Below are positions 44,011 through 52,634 of a stretch of 64,000 nucleotides of DNA, one piece after another; the stretch's first letter is position 1; the number at the start of each line of letters is the position of its first letter. Source of the DNA: Mesorhizobium sp. LMG 17147 (GTDB lineage Bacteria > Pseudomonadota > Alphaproteobacteria > Rhizobiales > Rhizobiaceae). Made by a program: the position numbers and the translations under genes. The stretch spans positions 310,001 through 374,000 of the forward strand of contig NZ_JANCTC010000001.1 of NCBI RefSeq assembly GCF_024297145.1, written 5' to 3'. The notes under the pieces were generated by a model. It did not search any database and was not told the origin of the DNA. It saw nothing but the letters and a program-made list of their open reading frames with translations.

Positions 44011-45228
44011 ATGATGGATTTCGCGATATTCTGGGATTGGCTGAGTTTCGCCGTGCGCTGGCTGCACGTCGTCACCGGCATCGCCTGGATTGGATCGTCC
44101 TTTTATTTCGTCGCGCTCGACCTCGGGCTGCGCCAGCGTCCGGGCATGCCTGCCGGAGCCTTCGGCGAAGAATGGCAGGTGCATGGCGGCGGCTTCTACC
44201 ACGTGCAGAAATACCTGGTGGCGCCGGCCGAAATGCCCGAGCACCTGACCTGGTTCAAATGGGAATCCTACGCCACCTGGCTGTCGGGCTTCGCCATGCT
44301 GTGCATCGTCTACTATGCCGGGGCGGACCTGTTCCTGATCGATCCGAATGTGCTTGCCATGTCGGTGCCTGCAGGCATCTTGCTGTCGCTGGCGACGATC
44401 GGCGTCGGCTGGGTGGTCTACGATCTCTTGTGCCGTTCGCCGCTTGGCAACAGCGACACCGGCCTGATGCTGGTGCTCTACGGCGTGCTGGTGTTCATCG
44501 CCTGGGGCCTGACCCACCTGTTCACCGGCCGCGCCGCTTTCCTGCATCTCGGCGCCATCACCGCGACGATCATGTCGGCCAACGTTTTCATGGTCATCAT
44601 CCCCAACCAGAAGATCGTCGTCGCCGACCTGATCGCCGGCCGTAAGCCCGATCCGAAATACGGCAAGATCGCCAAACAGCGCTCGCTGCACAACAACTAC
44701 TTGACGCTGCCGGTTTTGTTCCTGATGCTGTCGAACCATTATCCGCTGGCGTTCGGCACAGAGTTCAACTGGGTCATTGCCTCGCTGGTGTTCATCATCG
44801 GCGTGCTGATCCGGCACTATTTCAACACCAGGCATGCGCGCAAAGGCAATCCGACCTGGACCTGGCTGGCCGCCGCCGTCCTGTTCGTCGTCATCATCTG
44901 GCTGTCGACGGCACCGAAGCTGCTGACCGGCGAGGTCAAAACGTCCTCGGCGGCACAGGTCTACGTCGCCTCGGCGCGTTTTCCCGCCGTGCGTGATACG
45001 GTGCTTGGACGCTGTTCGATGTGCCATGCGGCGGAGCCGTCCTACGAGGGCATTTACCGCGCGCCCAAGGGCGTGATGCTCGATACCGATGCCGGTATCG
45101 CCGAGCACGCCGGCGAGATCTACCTGCAGGCCGGACGCAGCCACGCCATGCCGCCCGCCAACGTCACCCAGATCACCGACAAGGAACGGGCGCTGCTGGT
45201 AGCCTGGTTCGAAGGCGCGGGGAAATAG
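44011..45228 (+). CDS. puuD: Membrane urate hydroxylase with cytochrome c domain
   Basis: A 405-residue inner-membrane protein that oxidises urate to 5-hydroxyisourate, replacing soluble uricase. The amino part has about eight membrane segments starting with WLSFAVRWLHVVTGIAWIGS, and contains FYHVQKYLVAPAEMPEHLTWFKWE and the conserved block MSANVFMVIIPNQK. After the last helix (AAAVLFVVIIWLSTAP) a cytochrome c domain carries CSMCH (residues 335-339) and a distal Met in SHAMPPANV. Electrons therefore go to the respiratory chain, not to oxygen directly. The stop is followed after one base by guaD. Confidence 0.95.
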   Translation: MMDFAIFWDWLSFAVRWLHVVTGIAWIGSSFYFVALDLGLRQRPGMPAGAFGEEWQVHGGGFYHVQKYLVAPAEMPEHLTWFKWESYATWLSGFAMLCIVYYAGADLFLIDPNVLAMSVPAGILLSLATIGVGWVVYDLLCRSPLGNSDTGLMLVLYGVLVFIAWGLTHLFTGRAAFLHLGAITATIMSANVFMVIIPNQKIVVADLIAGRKPDPKYGKIAKQRSLHNNYLTLPVLFLMLSNHYPLAFGTEFNWVIASLVFIIGVLIRHYFNTRHARKGNPTWTWLAAAVLFVVIIWLSTAPKLLTGEVKTSSAAQVYVASARFPAVRDTVLGRCSMCHAAEPSYEGIYRAPKGVMLDTDAGIAEHAGEIYLQAGRSHAMPPANVTQITDKERALLVAWFEGAGK

Positions 45229-45229
45229 C

Positions 45230-46543
45230 ATGACCAGCACGCTCCTGCGCGGCCGCACGCTGTCGTTTTTGCGCTGGCCAGAAACTATCGACGACCATTC
45301 CGCCTGGCGCTACGAGCAAGATGGCGGCTTGCTGATGCGCGACGGAAGGATCGTTGCCGCTGGCGCCTATGCCGAAGTCGAGAGAAAGGCGGGCGAGGGA
45401 ACAAAAAAGATCGACCATAGGCCACATCTGCTGCTGCCCGGGTTCATCGATGCGCACGCGCATTTTCCGCAGATGCAGGTCATCGCTTCCTTCGGCGCCG
45501 AGCTGCTCGACTGGCTGAACACCTACACCTTTCCGGAAGAGACCAAATTCCAGAACGCCCAGCATGGCCGCCGTATCGCCAGGCTGTTCCTGGATGAAGT
45601 GTTGCGCCACGGCACGACGACTGTCGCAGCCTATTGCTCGGTGCACAAGGAATCTGCCGAAGCGTTCTTTGCCGAGTCGCATGACCGCAACATGCTCAAC
45701 ATCGCCGGCAAGGTGATGATGGACCGCAACGCGCCGGAAGGCGTGCTCGACACGCCGCAATCGGGTTATGACGACAGCAAGGCGTTGATCGAGGAATGGC
45801 ACGGCAAGGGGCGCCAGCACTATGCCATCACCCCGCGCTTCGCCATCACCTCGTCGCCCGAGCAATTGGAGATGGCGGGCGCGCTCTGCCGCGAATTTCC
45901 TGATCTGCACATGCAGACGCATTTGTCGGAAAACCACGCCGAGATCGCCTTCACGCAGCAGCTTCATCCGCAGGCGCGCGACTATACCGATGTCTATGAG
46001 CATTACGGGCTGCTCCGCCGCAGAAGCCTGTTCGGCCATTGCATCCATCTCTCGGAACGCGAGGCGGATGCGCTTTCCGATAGCGGCTCGGTGGCGGTGT
46101 TCTGCCCGACCTCCAACCTGTTTCTCGGCTCGGGCCTTTTCGATTATCAGCGCTATCGCCGCCGCGAGAAGCCGCTTCGCATCGCCGCCGCCACCGATGT
46201 CGGCGGTGGCACCAACTATTCAATGCTGCGCACCATGGACGAGGGCTACAAGGTGATCGCGCTGAACGGCGAGAAGCTCAATCCGCTCCAGTCGTTCTGG
46301 CAATTGACCCGCGGCAATGCCGAGGCGCTGTCGCTCGCGGAAAAGATCGGCACCCTGGAGGAAGGCAGCGACGCAGATATCGTCGTGCTCGACGCCCGCG
46401 CCACGCCGGCGATGCGGCTGCGGGTCGAGACGGCGGACACGCTCGCCGAGGAATTATTTCTGCTGCAGACGCTCGGCGACGACCGCGCCGTGCGCGAGGT
46501 CTATGTCGCCGGCCGCGCGGCCAAGACGGATATGGCGGTTTAG
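45230..46543 (+). CDS. guaD: Guanine deaminase
   Basis: A 437-residue amidohydrolase that converts guanine to xanthine. Metal and substrate motifs: PGFIDAHAHFPQMQVIASFG, the block YCSVHKESAEAFFAE, MQTHLSENHAEI (His), LFGHCIHLSERE (His) and AAATDVGGGTNYSML (Asp). These are characteristic of GuaD rather than of other amidohydrolases. It starts one base after the puuD stop, and the xanthine it makes is the substrate of XdhAB in the same region. Confidence 0.95.
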   Translation: MTSTLLRGRTLSFLRWPETIDDHSAWRYEQDGGLLMRDGRIVAAGAYAEVERKAGEGTKKIDHRPHLLLPGFIDAHAHFPQMQVIASFGAELLDWLNTYTFPEETKFQNAQHGRRIARLFLDEVLRHGTTTVAAYCSVHKESAEAFFAESHDRNMLNIAGKVMMDRNAPEGVLDTPQSGYDDSKALIEEWHGKGRQHYAITPRFAITSSPEQLEMAGALCREFPDLHMQTHLSENHAEIAFTQQLHPQARDYTDVYEHYGLLRRRSLFGHCIHLSEREADALSDSGSVAVFCPTSNLFLGSGLFDYQRYRRREKPLRIAAATDVGGGTNYSMLRTMDEGYKVIALNGEKLNPLQSFWQLTRGNAEALSLAEKIGTLEEGSDADIVVLDARATPAMRLRVETADTLAEELFLLQTLGDDRAVREVYVAGRAAKTDMAV

Positions 46544-46617
46544 CTGTCATATGCGACCGGCTTGACCTTGCGGCAGCCATCCGGCAAAGCGTGCGGCGAA
46601 GTTGACAGGGGAACGAC

Positions 46618-47121
46618 ATGGCCGTTGCGGACGACATCGCTCTGATCACGAAACAGGAAGCCACGCTTGTCTTTTCGGCCTTCGATGAAGCCGTTGCTTT
46701 CGAGATCGGCTCGGCGATCCGCGACCGGGCTCTCAAGGAAAACCTGCCGATCATCGTCGATATCAGAACCTTCGACCGGCCGCTGTTCTATGCGGCAATG
46801 CCCGGCTCGAACGCTTCCAATCCGGATTGGGCGCGGCGCAAGATCAACGTGGTGCGGCGGTTCCTGAAAAGCACCTACCGCATGGTGCTGGAGCAGCAGC
46901 GCCCCGACCGCAGCTTCAAGCCCGGCGAGGGGCTGGACGTTGCCGACTACGTGCTGGCCGGCGGCGGCTTTCCCATCACTGTCAAGGGCGCCGGCGTCAT
47001 CGGCGTGATCGCCGTCTCGGGCCTGCCGGAGCGTGAGGACCACGGCGTGGTGGTCGATGCGCTGTGTGAGCATCTCCGCATCGATGCGCGCGAGCTGGCA
47101 TTGCCGGCGGAAGCAAAATGA
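46618..47121 (+). CDS. UPF0303 / GlcG-HbpS-like protein
   Basis: A 167-residue soluble protein of the heme-degrading/GlcG-like fold, assigned to the UPF0303 group by DEAVAFEIGSAIRDRALKENLP, the motif RPLFYAAMPGSNASNPDWARRK, and GGGFPITVKGAGVIGVIAVSGLP. The biochemical role is not settled. It overlaps the glycerate kinase gene by four bases, and relatives often accompany glycolate/glyoxylate genes, which fits use of the glyoxylate released by purine breakdown. Confidence 0.85.
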   Translation: MAVADDIALITKQEATLVFSAFDEAVAFEIGSAIRDRALKENLPIIVDIRTFDRPLFYAAMPGSNASNPDWARRKINVVRRFLKSTYRMVLEQQRPDRSFKPGEGLDVADYVLAGGGFPITVKGAGVIGVIAVSGLPEREDHGVVVDALCEHLRIDARELALPAEAK

Positions 47122-48383
47122 CAGAGGTAGACCCCAAGCCCTTCCTCACCGCCATCTTCAACGCCGCCGTTGCCGCCGCCGATCCCCAGAGGACGATCAA
47201 GGATCATCTGCCGGCAAGGCCGAAGGGCCGCACGGTCGTCATCGGTGCAGGAAAAGGCTCGGCGCAGATGGCGGCGGCTTTCGAGAAAGTGTGGGACCGG
47301 CCGATCGAAGGTTTGGTCGTCACCCGCTACGGCTATGGCGCGGCCTGCCGGCGCATCGAGATCATCGAGGCGGCGCATCCGGTGCCGGATGCCGCGGGGC
47401 TCGCAGCTTCCCGGCGGCTGCTCGAAAAAGTCCAGGGACTGACTGCGGACGACCTCGTCGTGGCGCTCATTTCGGGCGGCGGCTCGGCGCTGCTGCCGTC
47501 ACCTGCCGAAGGCCTGACGCTGGCCGACGAGATCGCCGTCAGCGAGGCGCTGCTCGCCTCCGGCGCGCCGATCGCCGCGATGAACACCATCCGCAAACAT
47601 CTTTCCACGATCAAGGGCGGCAGGCTGGCAGCCGCCGCATATCCAGCCAAGGTGGTCTCGCTGGTTGTTTCTGACATTCCGGGCGACGATCCGGCTCTGG
47701 TCGCTTCTGGTCCGACCGTACCGGATCTAGGCAGTCGTAAGGACGCATTGGCGTCGATCGCTGCCTATGGCATGAACCTACCAGCTTCGGTCATGGCGCA
47801 TATCAATTCGCCGGCGGCCGATGCGCCACGACCGGACGACCCGCGTTTTATCCGCAACGAGGTGCATCTGATCGCTTCCGCCGGCGTCTCGCTGGAAGCC
47901 GCAGCGGCCGAAGCAAAGCGCCAAGGCATTCAGGCGGTCATTCTCTCCGATTCCATCGAGGGCGAAGCGCGTGAGGTCGGCGGCGTCCACGCCGCGATCG
48001 CGCGCGAAGTGGCGACGCGCAACCGGCCGTTTGCAAAACCGGTTCTGATCCTGTCCGGCGGCGAGACGACGGTGACCTTGCGCGCAAAAGGCAAAGGCGG
48101 CCGCAACTCGGAATTCCTGCTCGCGTTCGCGATTGGCATCGGCGGCATGGTCGGCGTGCACGCACTGGCCGCCGACACCGACGGCATAGACGGTTCGGAA
48201 GACAATGCCGGCGCCTTCGCCGACGGCTCGACGGTGTCGCGGATGCGTAAGGCGGGCGTCGATGCCAAGGCCATGCTTGGCGGCAACAACGCCTGGACGG
48301 CATTCAATGCCGTAGACGACCTTTTCGTATCCGGTCCGACCGGCACCAACGTCAACGATTTCCGGGCGATATTGATCAAATAG
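47118..48383 (+). CDS. Glycerate 2-kinase, DUF4147/MOFRL type
   Basis: A 421-residue enzyme phosphorylating D-glycerate to 2-phosphoglycerate. The amino domain has TVVIGAGKGSAQMAAAFEKVW and VVALISGGGSALLPSPAEGL; the carboxyl MOFRL domain has ILSGGETTVTLRAKGKGGRNSEF and LAADTDGIDGSEDNAGAF. Homologues are also annotated as hydroxypyruvate reductase (TtuD), but kinase activity is the better supported role for this family. It would feed glycerate made from purine-derived glyoxylate into glycolysis. The start overlaps the preceding gene (ATGA). Confidence 0.9.
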   Translation: MTEVDPKPFLTAIFNAAVAAADPQRTIKDHLPARPKGRTVVIGAGKGSAQMAAAFEKVWDRPIEGLVVTRYGYGAACRRIEIIEAAHPVPDAAGLAASRRLLEKVQGLTADDLVVALISGGGSALLPSPAEGLTLADEIAVSEALLASGAPIAAMNTIRKHLSTIKGGRLAAAAYPAKVVSLVVSDIPGDDPALVASGPTVPDLGSRKDALASIAAYGMNLPASVMAHINSPAADAPRPDDPRFIRNEVHLIASAGVSLEAAAAEAKRQGIQAVILSDSIEGEAREVGGVHAAIAREVATRNRPFAKPVLILSGGETTVTLRAKGKGGRNSEFLLAFAIGIGGMVGVHALAADTDGIDGSEDNAGAFADGSTVSRMRKAGVDAKAMLGGNNAWTAFNAVDDLFVSGPTGTNVNDFRAILIK

Positions 48384-48384
48384 C

Positions 48385-49062
48385 TCAGGCGGCCATCAGC
48401 TTTTTCACCGCTCTCATATCCTGCAGGAACCGGTCGCGTTCTGCCTGCTTATCCGCCGGCTCGCGAATGCGCAGGATGAAGGACGGGTGTATGGTGACGA
48501 AGACACGCAAGCCATCGTCGCGGTCCACCACCGCCCCGCGCATCTTCATGATCGGCACCACCTTGCCGAGCAGCGCCTGCGCCGCCGTTGCGCCGAGCGC
48601 AACCGCCAGATTGGGCTTGATCAGATCGATCTCCTTGTCGAGCCACCAGCGGCAAGCCTGCACCTCGCCGGCATTGGGCTTCGAGTGGATGCGCCGCTTG
48701 CCGCGCGGCTCGAACTTGAAATGCTTGACGGCGTTGGTGACGTAGACTTTCAGCCGATCGACGCCCGCATCGTCCAGGATCGCGTCGAACACCTTGCCGG
48801 CCGGGCCGACGAAAGGCTTGCCCGCCAGATCCTCCTGGTCACCCGGCTGTTCGCCGACGAAGATCACCTTGGCTTTATCAGGGCCTTCACCGAACACCGT
48901 CTGCGTGGCGTCGTGCCATAGCGGACAGCGGCGGCAGATCTTGGCCGTTTCGCGCAGTTCAGGAATCGTTCTGGCGTCGATTTCTGTCGTTTCCGGAGAC
49001 TTGCTTGCAGGCAAGCTTCTTGCCTGCACCTTGGCATGGTGCGGCGTCGGGGTTGGCAGCAT
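48385..49062 (-). CDS. UdgX-type uracil-DNA glycosylase
   Basis: A 225-residue [4Fe-4S] uracil-DNA glycosylase. ICRRCPLW supplies Cys43 and Cys46, and the uracil pocket is VGEQPGDQEDLAGKPFVGPAG; the carboxyl motif is TIHPSFILR. The diagnostic insertion GKRRIHSKP (residues 121-129) contains the His126 that in UdgX attaches covalently to the abasic site after uracil removal. Ordinary family 4 enzymes lack this loop and have Cys where VKHFKF has His114. ATGs at 49062 and 49074 are both possible starts. It is convergent with the glycerate kinase gene, one base apart. Confidence 0.88.
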   Translation of the reverse strand: MLPTPTPHHAKVQARSLPASKSPETTEIDARTIPELRETAKICRRCPLWHDATQTVFGEGPDKAKVIFVGEQPGDQEDLAGKPFVGPAGKVFDAILDDAGVDRLKVYVTNAVKHFKFEPRGKRRIHSKPNAGEVQACRWWLDKEIDLIKPNLAVALGATAAQALLGKVVPIMKMRGAVVDRDDGLRVFVTIHPSFILRIREPADKQAERDRFLQDMRAVKKLMAA

Positions 49063-49193
49063 CCTGGCGATCATGACTAAGGCGGCCTTGTTCGCTCCTG
49101 CAATCAGACACGCAATGAGCAAAGCCCGCCGAAGGTTCCGCTGAAATTATTCCGCATGGGCCTTCGACGGCGGATGGCCGACGATGTGATGCC

Positions 49194-50615
49194 CTACACC
49201 TCGTGCAGATAGAGGTGATAATCCAGTTCGCTGACCGTGCGCGCGACGCGCAGATATTCCGATTGCTTGATCGCCACGAACGTCCGGTGCAGGTCTTCGC
49301 CCAATGCGCCCTTGAGGAAGTTCGACGCCCTTGCCGCCTCGATCGCGGCACGCCAGTCGACCGGCATCGTTGTGCGCGTGACGGCCGATTCGTAGCCATT
49401 GCCGGTGGTTTCGGGACCGGGATCGAGGCCTTCGTCAAGGCCTTTGACGATGCCTGCCAGCACCGTGGCTGCCACCAGGTAAGGATTCGCGTCGACGCCC
49501 GACGGCCGGTGCTCGATGCGCCGATTTTTTGCGTTGCCGGCCGGCACACGCAGTGCCACCGAACGGTTGTTGACGCCCCAGGTCGGCGCCACCGGCGCAT
49601 AGGATTGCGAGACGAAGCGCCGCCACGAGTTGGCGTGCGGCGCAAAGACCAGCATCGATTCCGCCATCGTCTGGATCAGTCCGCCGAGGCCGCGCAGCAG
49701 AGGCAGCGACCAGCTTTCACCGCCGGTTTCGGCAAAGACATTCTTGCCGGCATCGTCCAGCAGCGAGACATGAAAATGCATGCCCGAGCCGGCATATTTC
49801 TCGATCGGCTTGGCCATGAAGCAAGCGGTGACACCATGACGGCGCGCCTGCGCCCGCACCAGACGCTTGAGCATGACGAGATCGTCAGCCGCCCGCATCA
49901 CATCCTTGCGGTAGTTGAGCGTCAATTCGTACTGGCCCGGCGCATATTCGGAAATGACCGTCTCGGCCGGGATGCCTTGCACCTTGGCTGCAGCATAGAT
50001 GTCGGAAAACAGCGGCTCCATGCCGTGCAGATGATCGACGGAATAGACCTCCGTCTTGGCCGAGCGGCGTCCGTCGAGCACCGCGTGCGCCGGCTGCACC
50101 TTGCCTTCGGCATCGCGCTCGTTGGCGAGCAGGAAGAATTCGAGTTCGAAGGCGCCGGCCGGATGCAGACCCTTGGCCGCGAGGATCTCCACCTGGCGGG
50201 CGAGCGCCAGCCGCGGGTCGGACGACATCGGCTGGCCGTCGAGATGGTACATCGCCATCAGCACCTGGCCGCGCGGCGGCTGGGTGCCGAACAGCGGCAC
50301 CAGCGTGCCAGGGATCGGCCACGCCCGCAGGTCGCCGTCGCCAGTCGTCCAGATCAGCCCGGTCTCGTGCACGTCCTCGCCGGTGATATCGAGGCCGAGG
50401 ATCGAGATCGGCATGTGCCGGCCACCCTCGAAGATGCTCATCAACTCATGACGACGCACGATCTTGCCGCGCCCGACGCCATTGGCGTCGGTCAGCACGA
50501 TGTCGAACGCTTCGATCTCGGGGTGAGCGTCGAGAAAGGCCTGCGCCTCGGCGGGCGTCGAGCCCGAAGGGGATGTCGTGACCAGGTTCAAACTTTGCTT
50601 AGGCGCTTGTTTCAT
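49194..50615 (-). CDS. Glutamine-synthetase-family ligase (PuuA-like)
   Basis: A 473-residue member of the glutamine synthetase superfamily, most like gamma-glutamylpolyamine synthetases and other GlnT/PuuA enzymes. It has FDIVLTDANGVGRGKIV near the start, the metal-binding FELEFFLL, YAPGQYELTLNY, GSGMHFHVSLLD and the carboxyl block NRRIEHRPSGVDANPYLVAA. The ATG at 50615 removes a long non-family extension. It lies 14 bases after a class III aminotransferase gene; together they suggest catabolism of an amine through a gamma-glutamyl intermediate. The acceptor amine is unknown. Confidence 0.9.
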   Translation of the reverse strand: MKQAPKQSLNLVTTSPSGSTPAEAQAFLDAHPEIEAFDIVLTDANGVGRGKIVRRHELMSIFEGGRHMPISILGLDITGEDVHETGLIWTTGDGDLRAWPIPGTLVPLFGTQPPRGQVLMAMYHLDGQPMSSDPRLALARQVEILAAKGLHPAGAFELEFFLLANERDAEGKVQPAHAVLDGRRSAKTEVYSVDHLHGMEPLFSDIYAAAKVQGIPAETVISEYAPGQYELTLNYRKDVMRAADDLVMLKRLVRAQARRHGVTACFMAKPIEKYAGSGMHFHVSLLDDAGKNVFAETGGESWSLPLLRGLGGLIQTMAESMLVFAPHANSWRRFVSQSYAPVAPTWGVNNRSVALRVPAGNAKNRRIEHRPSGVDANPYLVAATVLAGIVKGLDEGLDPGPETTGNGYESAVTRTTMPVDWRAAIEAARASNFLKGALGEDLHRTFVAIKQSEYLRVARTVSELDYHLYLHEV

Positions 50616-50629
50616 GCCGCAAGCTTGTC

Positions 50630-52012
50630 TCACGCCGTAAGCTTTGCCGCAACTGCGCCGAAGGCAGTGATCAGCCGGTTCACCTGGGCGGCGCTGGTCG
50701 CAGGAGAGATCAGCATCATGTTGTGGAAGGGTGCGATCAGCACGCCGCGATTGACCAGCGCGACATGGATTGCCGCTTCGAGCTCCGGTGCATGCGCAGC
50801 TTCCGCCTCGCCGCCATTCCTCAGCGGGCCCGGCGCGCAGATGAACTCGACGCGGGCGCCGACACGTGAGACATGCCAAGGCAGCCGGTAGCGGTCGATG
50901 ACGGCGGTCAGTCCGGCGTCGAGCCGCCGCGCCAGATGATCCATATGGCCGTAGGCCTCGTCGGTCATCACCTCTTCCAATGCGGCGCGCATCGCCGCGA
51001 ATTGCAGCGGATTGCCCGACAGTGTCGTCCCCATGCCTGAATAGCCCGGCTCCTTCACCCTGTTATAGGCGGCATAGCGGGTCGCGACGTCCTCGCTCAT
51101 CCCCCACACACTGGCCGGCACGCCGCCGGCGATCGGCTTGCCGAGCACGAACAGATCAGGCTCCAGCCCGAATTTTCTCGTATAGCCGCCGGGACCGGTC
51201 GAGATGGTATGCGTCTCGTCGATTAGCAGCAGCGTGCCGGTCGCACGAGTAAGACGCCGCAACCCATCATGAAAGCCGGCTTCGGGCAGCACCATGCAGG
51301 AGTTGGTCAGCACCGGCTCGGTGATGACGCAGGCGACATCGTTGCCCCGGAGTGCCGCGTCGAGCGCCGGCAGATCGTTGAACTCGACGACATCAGTTGC
51401 CCGTGTCAGGTCGCGGAACTCGCCGGCCAATCCCGGCCGGTTGACCGGTCTGCCGTCGATCAGCCGCACCATAGTCTCGTCGACCGAGCCGTGATAGCAG
51501 CCGTTGAAGACCAGGATCTTCTCGCGGCCGGTGACCGCGCGGGCAACGCGTAACGCAAAGCGGTTGGCGTCGGTCGCTGTCGTTGCAATCTGCCAGAAAG
51601 GCAGGCCGAAGCGCTGTTGCAGCAGCGGTCCGATGGCCAGTGCGTCTTCGCTGGGCAGCATATAGGTCAGGCCGCGTCCGGCCTGCCGGCGGATGGCGCG
51701 GGCGACCGGCGGCGGCGAATGGCCCAACATCGAGCCGGTGTCGCCAAGACAGAAATCGTCCAGTCGGTTGCCGTCGATGTCGGTGATCGTGGCGCCCCTG
51801 GCGCTGTCGACCAGAATCGGGAAAGGCGTCGGCCAGTCGCTCATCCAGTGCATCGGCACGCCGCCGAAGAAGCCGGGCAAGCCATTGCCGATTATGGCCA
51901 TTGATTTCGGCCGCGCCTGGCGGAAGACTTCTGCCTCGGTCTCGTACAACTCGGCGATCCGGGCCGGGCCGATGCCGCCGATGGAAGTCTTTGCATGGTC
52001 GATGACGTTCAT
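50630..52012 (-). CDS. Class III aminotransferase
   Basis: A 460-residue PLP-dependent aminotransferase of the class III (ornithine/omega-amino acid, glutamate-1-semialdehyde) group. Motifs include GDTGSMLGHSPPPVARAIRRQ, the pyrophosphate-like FNGCYHGSVDETMV, LLLIDETHTI with the PLP-binding Asp replaced in the usual pattern by ETH, and LGKPIAGGVPASVWG with the Schiff-base lysine. It starts at 52012 with GAGAGGGG upstream. It directly precedes the glutamine-synthetase-like gene. The substrate is probably an amine or omega-amino acid. Confidence 0.88.
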   Translation of the reverse strand: MNVIDHAKTSIGGIGPARIAELYETEAEVFRQARPKSMAIIGNGLPGFFGGVPMHWMSDWPTPFPILVDSARGATITDIDGNRLDDFCLGDTGSMLGHSPPPVARAIRRQAGRGLTYMLPSEDALAIGPLLQQRFGLPFWQIATTATDANRFALRVARAVTGREKILVFNGCYHGSVDETMVRLIDGRPVNRPGLAGEFRDLTRATDVVEFNDLPALDAALRGNDVACVITEPVLTNSCMVLPEAGFHDGLRRLTRATGTLLLIDETHTISTGPGGYTRKFGLEPDLFVLGKPIAGGVPASVWGMSEDVATRYAAYNRVKEPGYSGMGTTLSGNPLQFAAMRAALEEVMTDEAYGHMDHLARRLDAGLTAVIDRYRLPWHVSRVGARVEFICAPGPLRNGGEAEAAHAPELEAAIHVALVNRGVLIAPFHNMMLISPATSAAQVNRLITAFGAVAAKLTA

Positions 52013-52170
52013 GGCGGCCCCTCTCAGTCGCAGTTTAGACAATCGGCATCCGCCACCGCAATTGGCCGGGCGGCTGCCCTGTGTTGGGTCAGCGGTCATT
52101 CAAATGGAAACAGGCGCTTGACCGCGAGCCGCCTTCGGGCGCCAATGGTACTTCGGCCGGAGGGGACAAG

Positions 52171-52626
52171 ATGGTGCGGGCGATCGTCTGCGCAGCAACG
52201 CTGCTGTCGTCGGTTGGTGCGGCTCTGGCGTCGGGCGGCATCTGGTGTTCCGCCGAGGATGCAGCCGTCAAATTTCAAGTCGGTGCCGGGGTCACCAGAG
52301 GCATGGGCGGGCCGACCTTCAATTTTAGCGGCGAGCTCGAAATTCTGGGCAGGCCGGCTGCCGACAGTCTGCGCAAGACGGTGTTCGGGGATCAGAACCT
52401 CACGCAATATTGGCTCGACAACAAGGAATTGCGGCTGCTTGTCTACCACGAACGGCAGGTCGAGAACGCCTACGGCTATGTCGAACTGGCGATCCTGACC
52501 AAGGCCAGCGACGAAGGCGTCTATGACGGCCGCTATTTGCTCTCAATCTATGATGTTACGGCTGATGCCGAAAAGGACGGCAAACCGGATGAATTGACCG
52601 GCAAAGTATCTTGCGGAGCCGAGTAA
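52171..52626 (+). CDS. Small exported protein of unknown function
   Basis: A 151-residue protein with a signal peptide (MVRAIVCAATLLSSVGAALA) and a compact mature domain with two cysteines (GGIWCSAED and VSCGAE) that could form a disulfide. Internal segments such as GPTFNFSGELEILGRP and LRLLVYHERQVENAYGYVELAI suggest a beta-rich fold. I do not recognise a family. CGGAGGGG precedes the ATG at 52171. It is convergent with the WD40 gene, with eight bases between the stops. Confidence 0.75.
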   Translation: MVRAIVCAATLLSSVGAALASGGIWCSAEDAAVKFQVGAGVTRGMGGPTFNFSGELEILGRPAADSLRKTVFGDQNLTQYWLDNKELRLLVYHERQVENAYGYVELAILTKASDEGVYDGRYLLSIYDVTADAEKDGKPDELTGKVSCGAE

Positions 52627-52634
52627 GTAACAGG

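Noticed and set aside
49203..50891. A 562-codon open frame opposite the glutamine-synthetase-like gene
   Set aside because: The minus-strand frame has all family motifs; the plus-strand frame has none.
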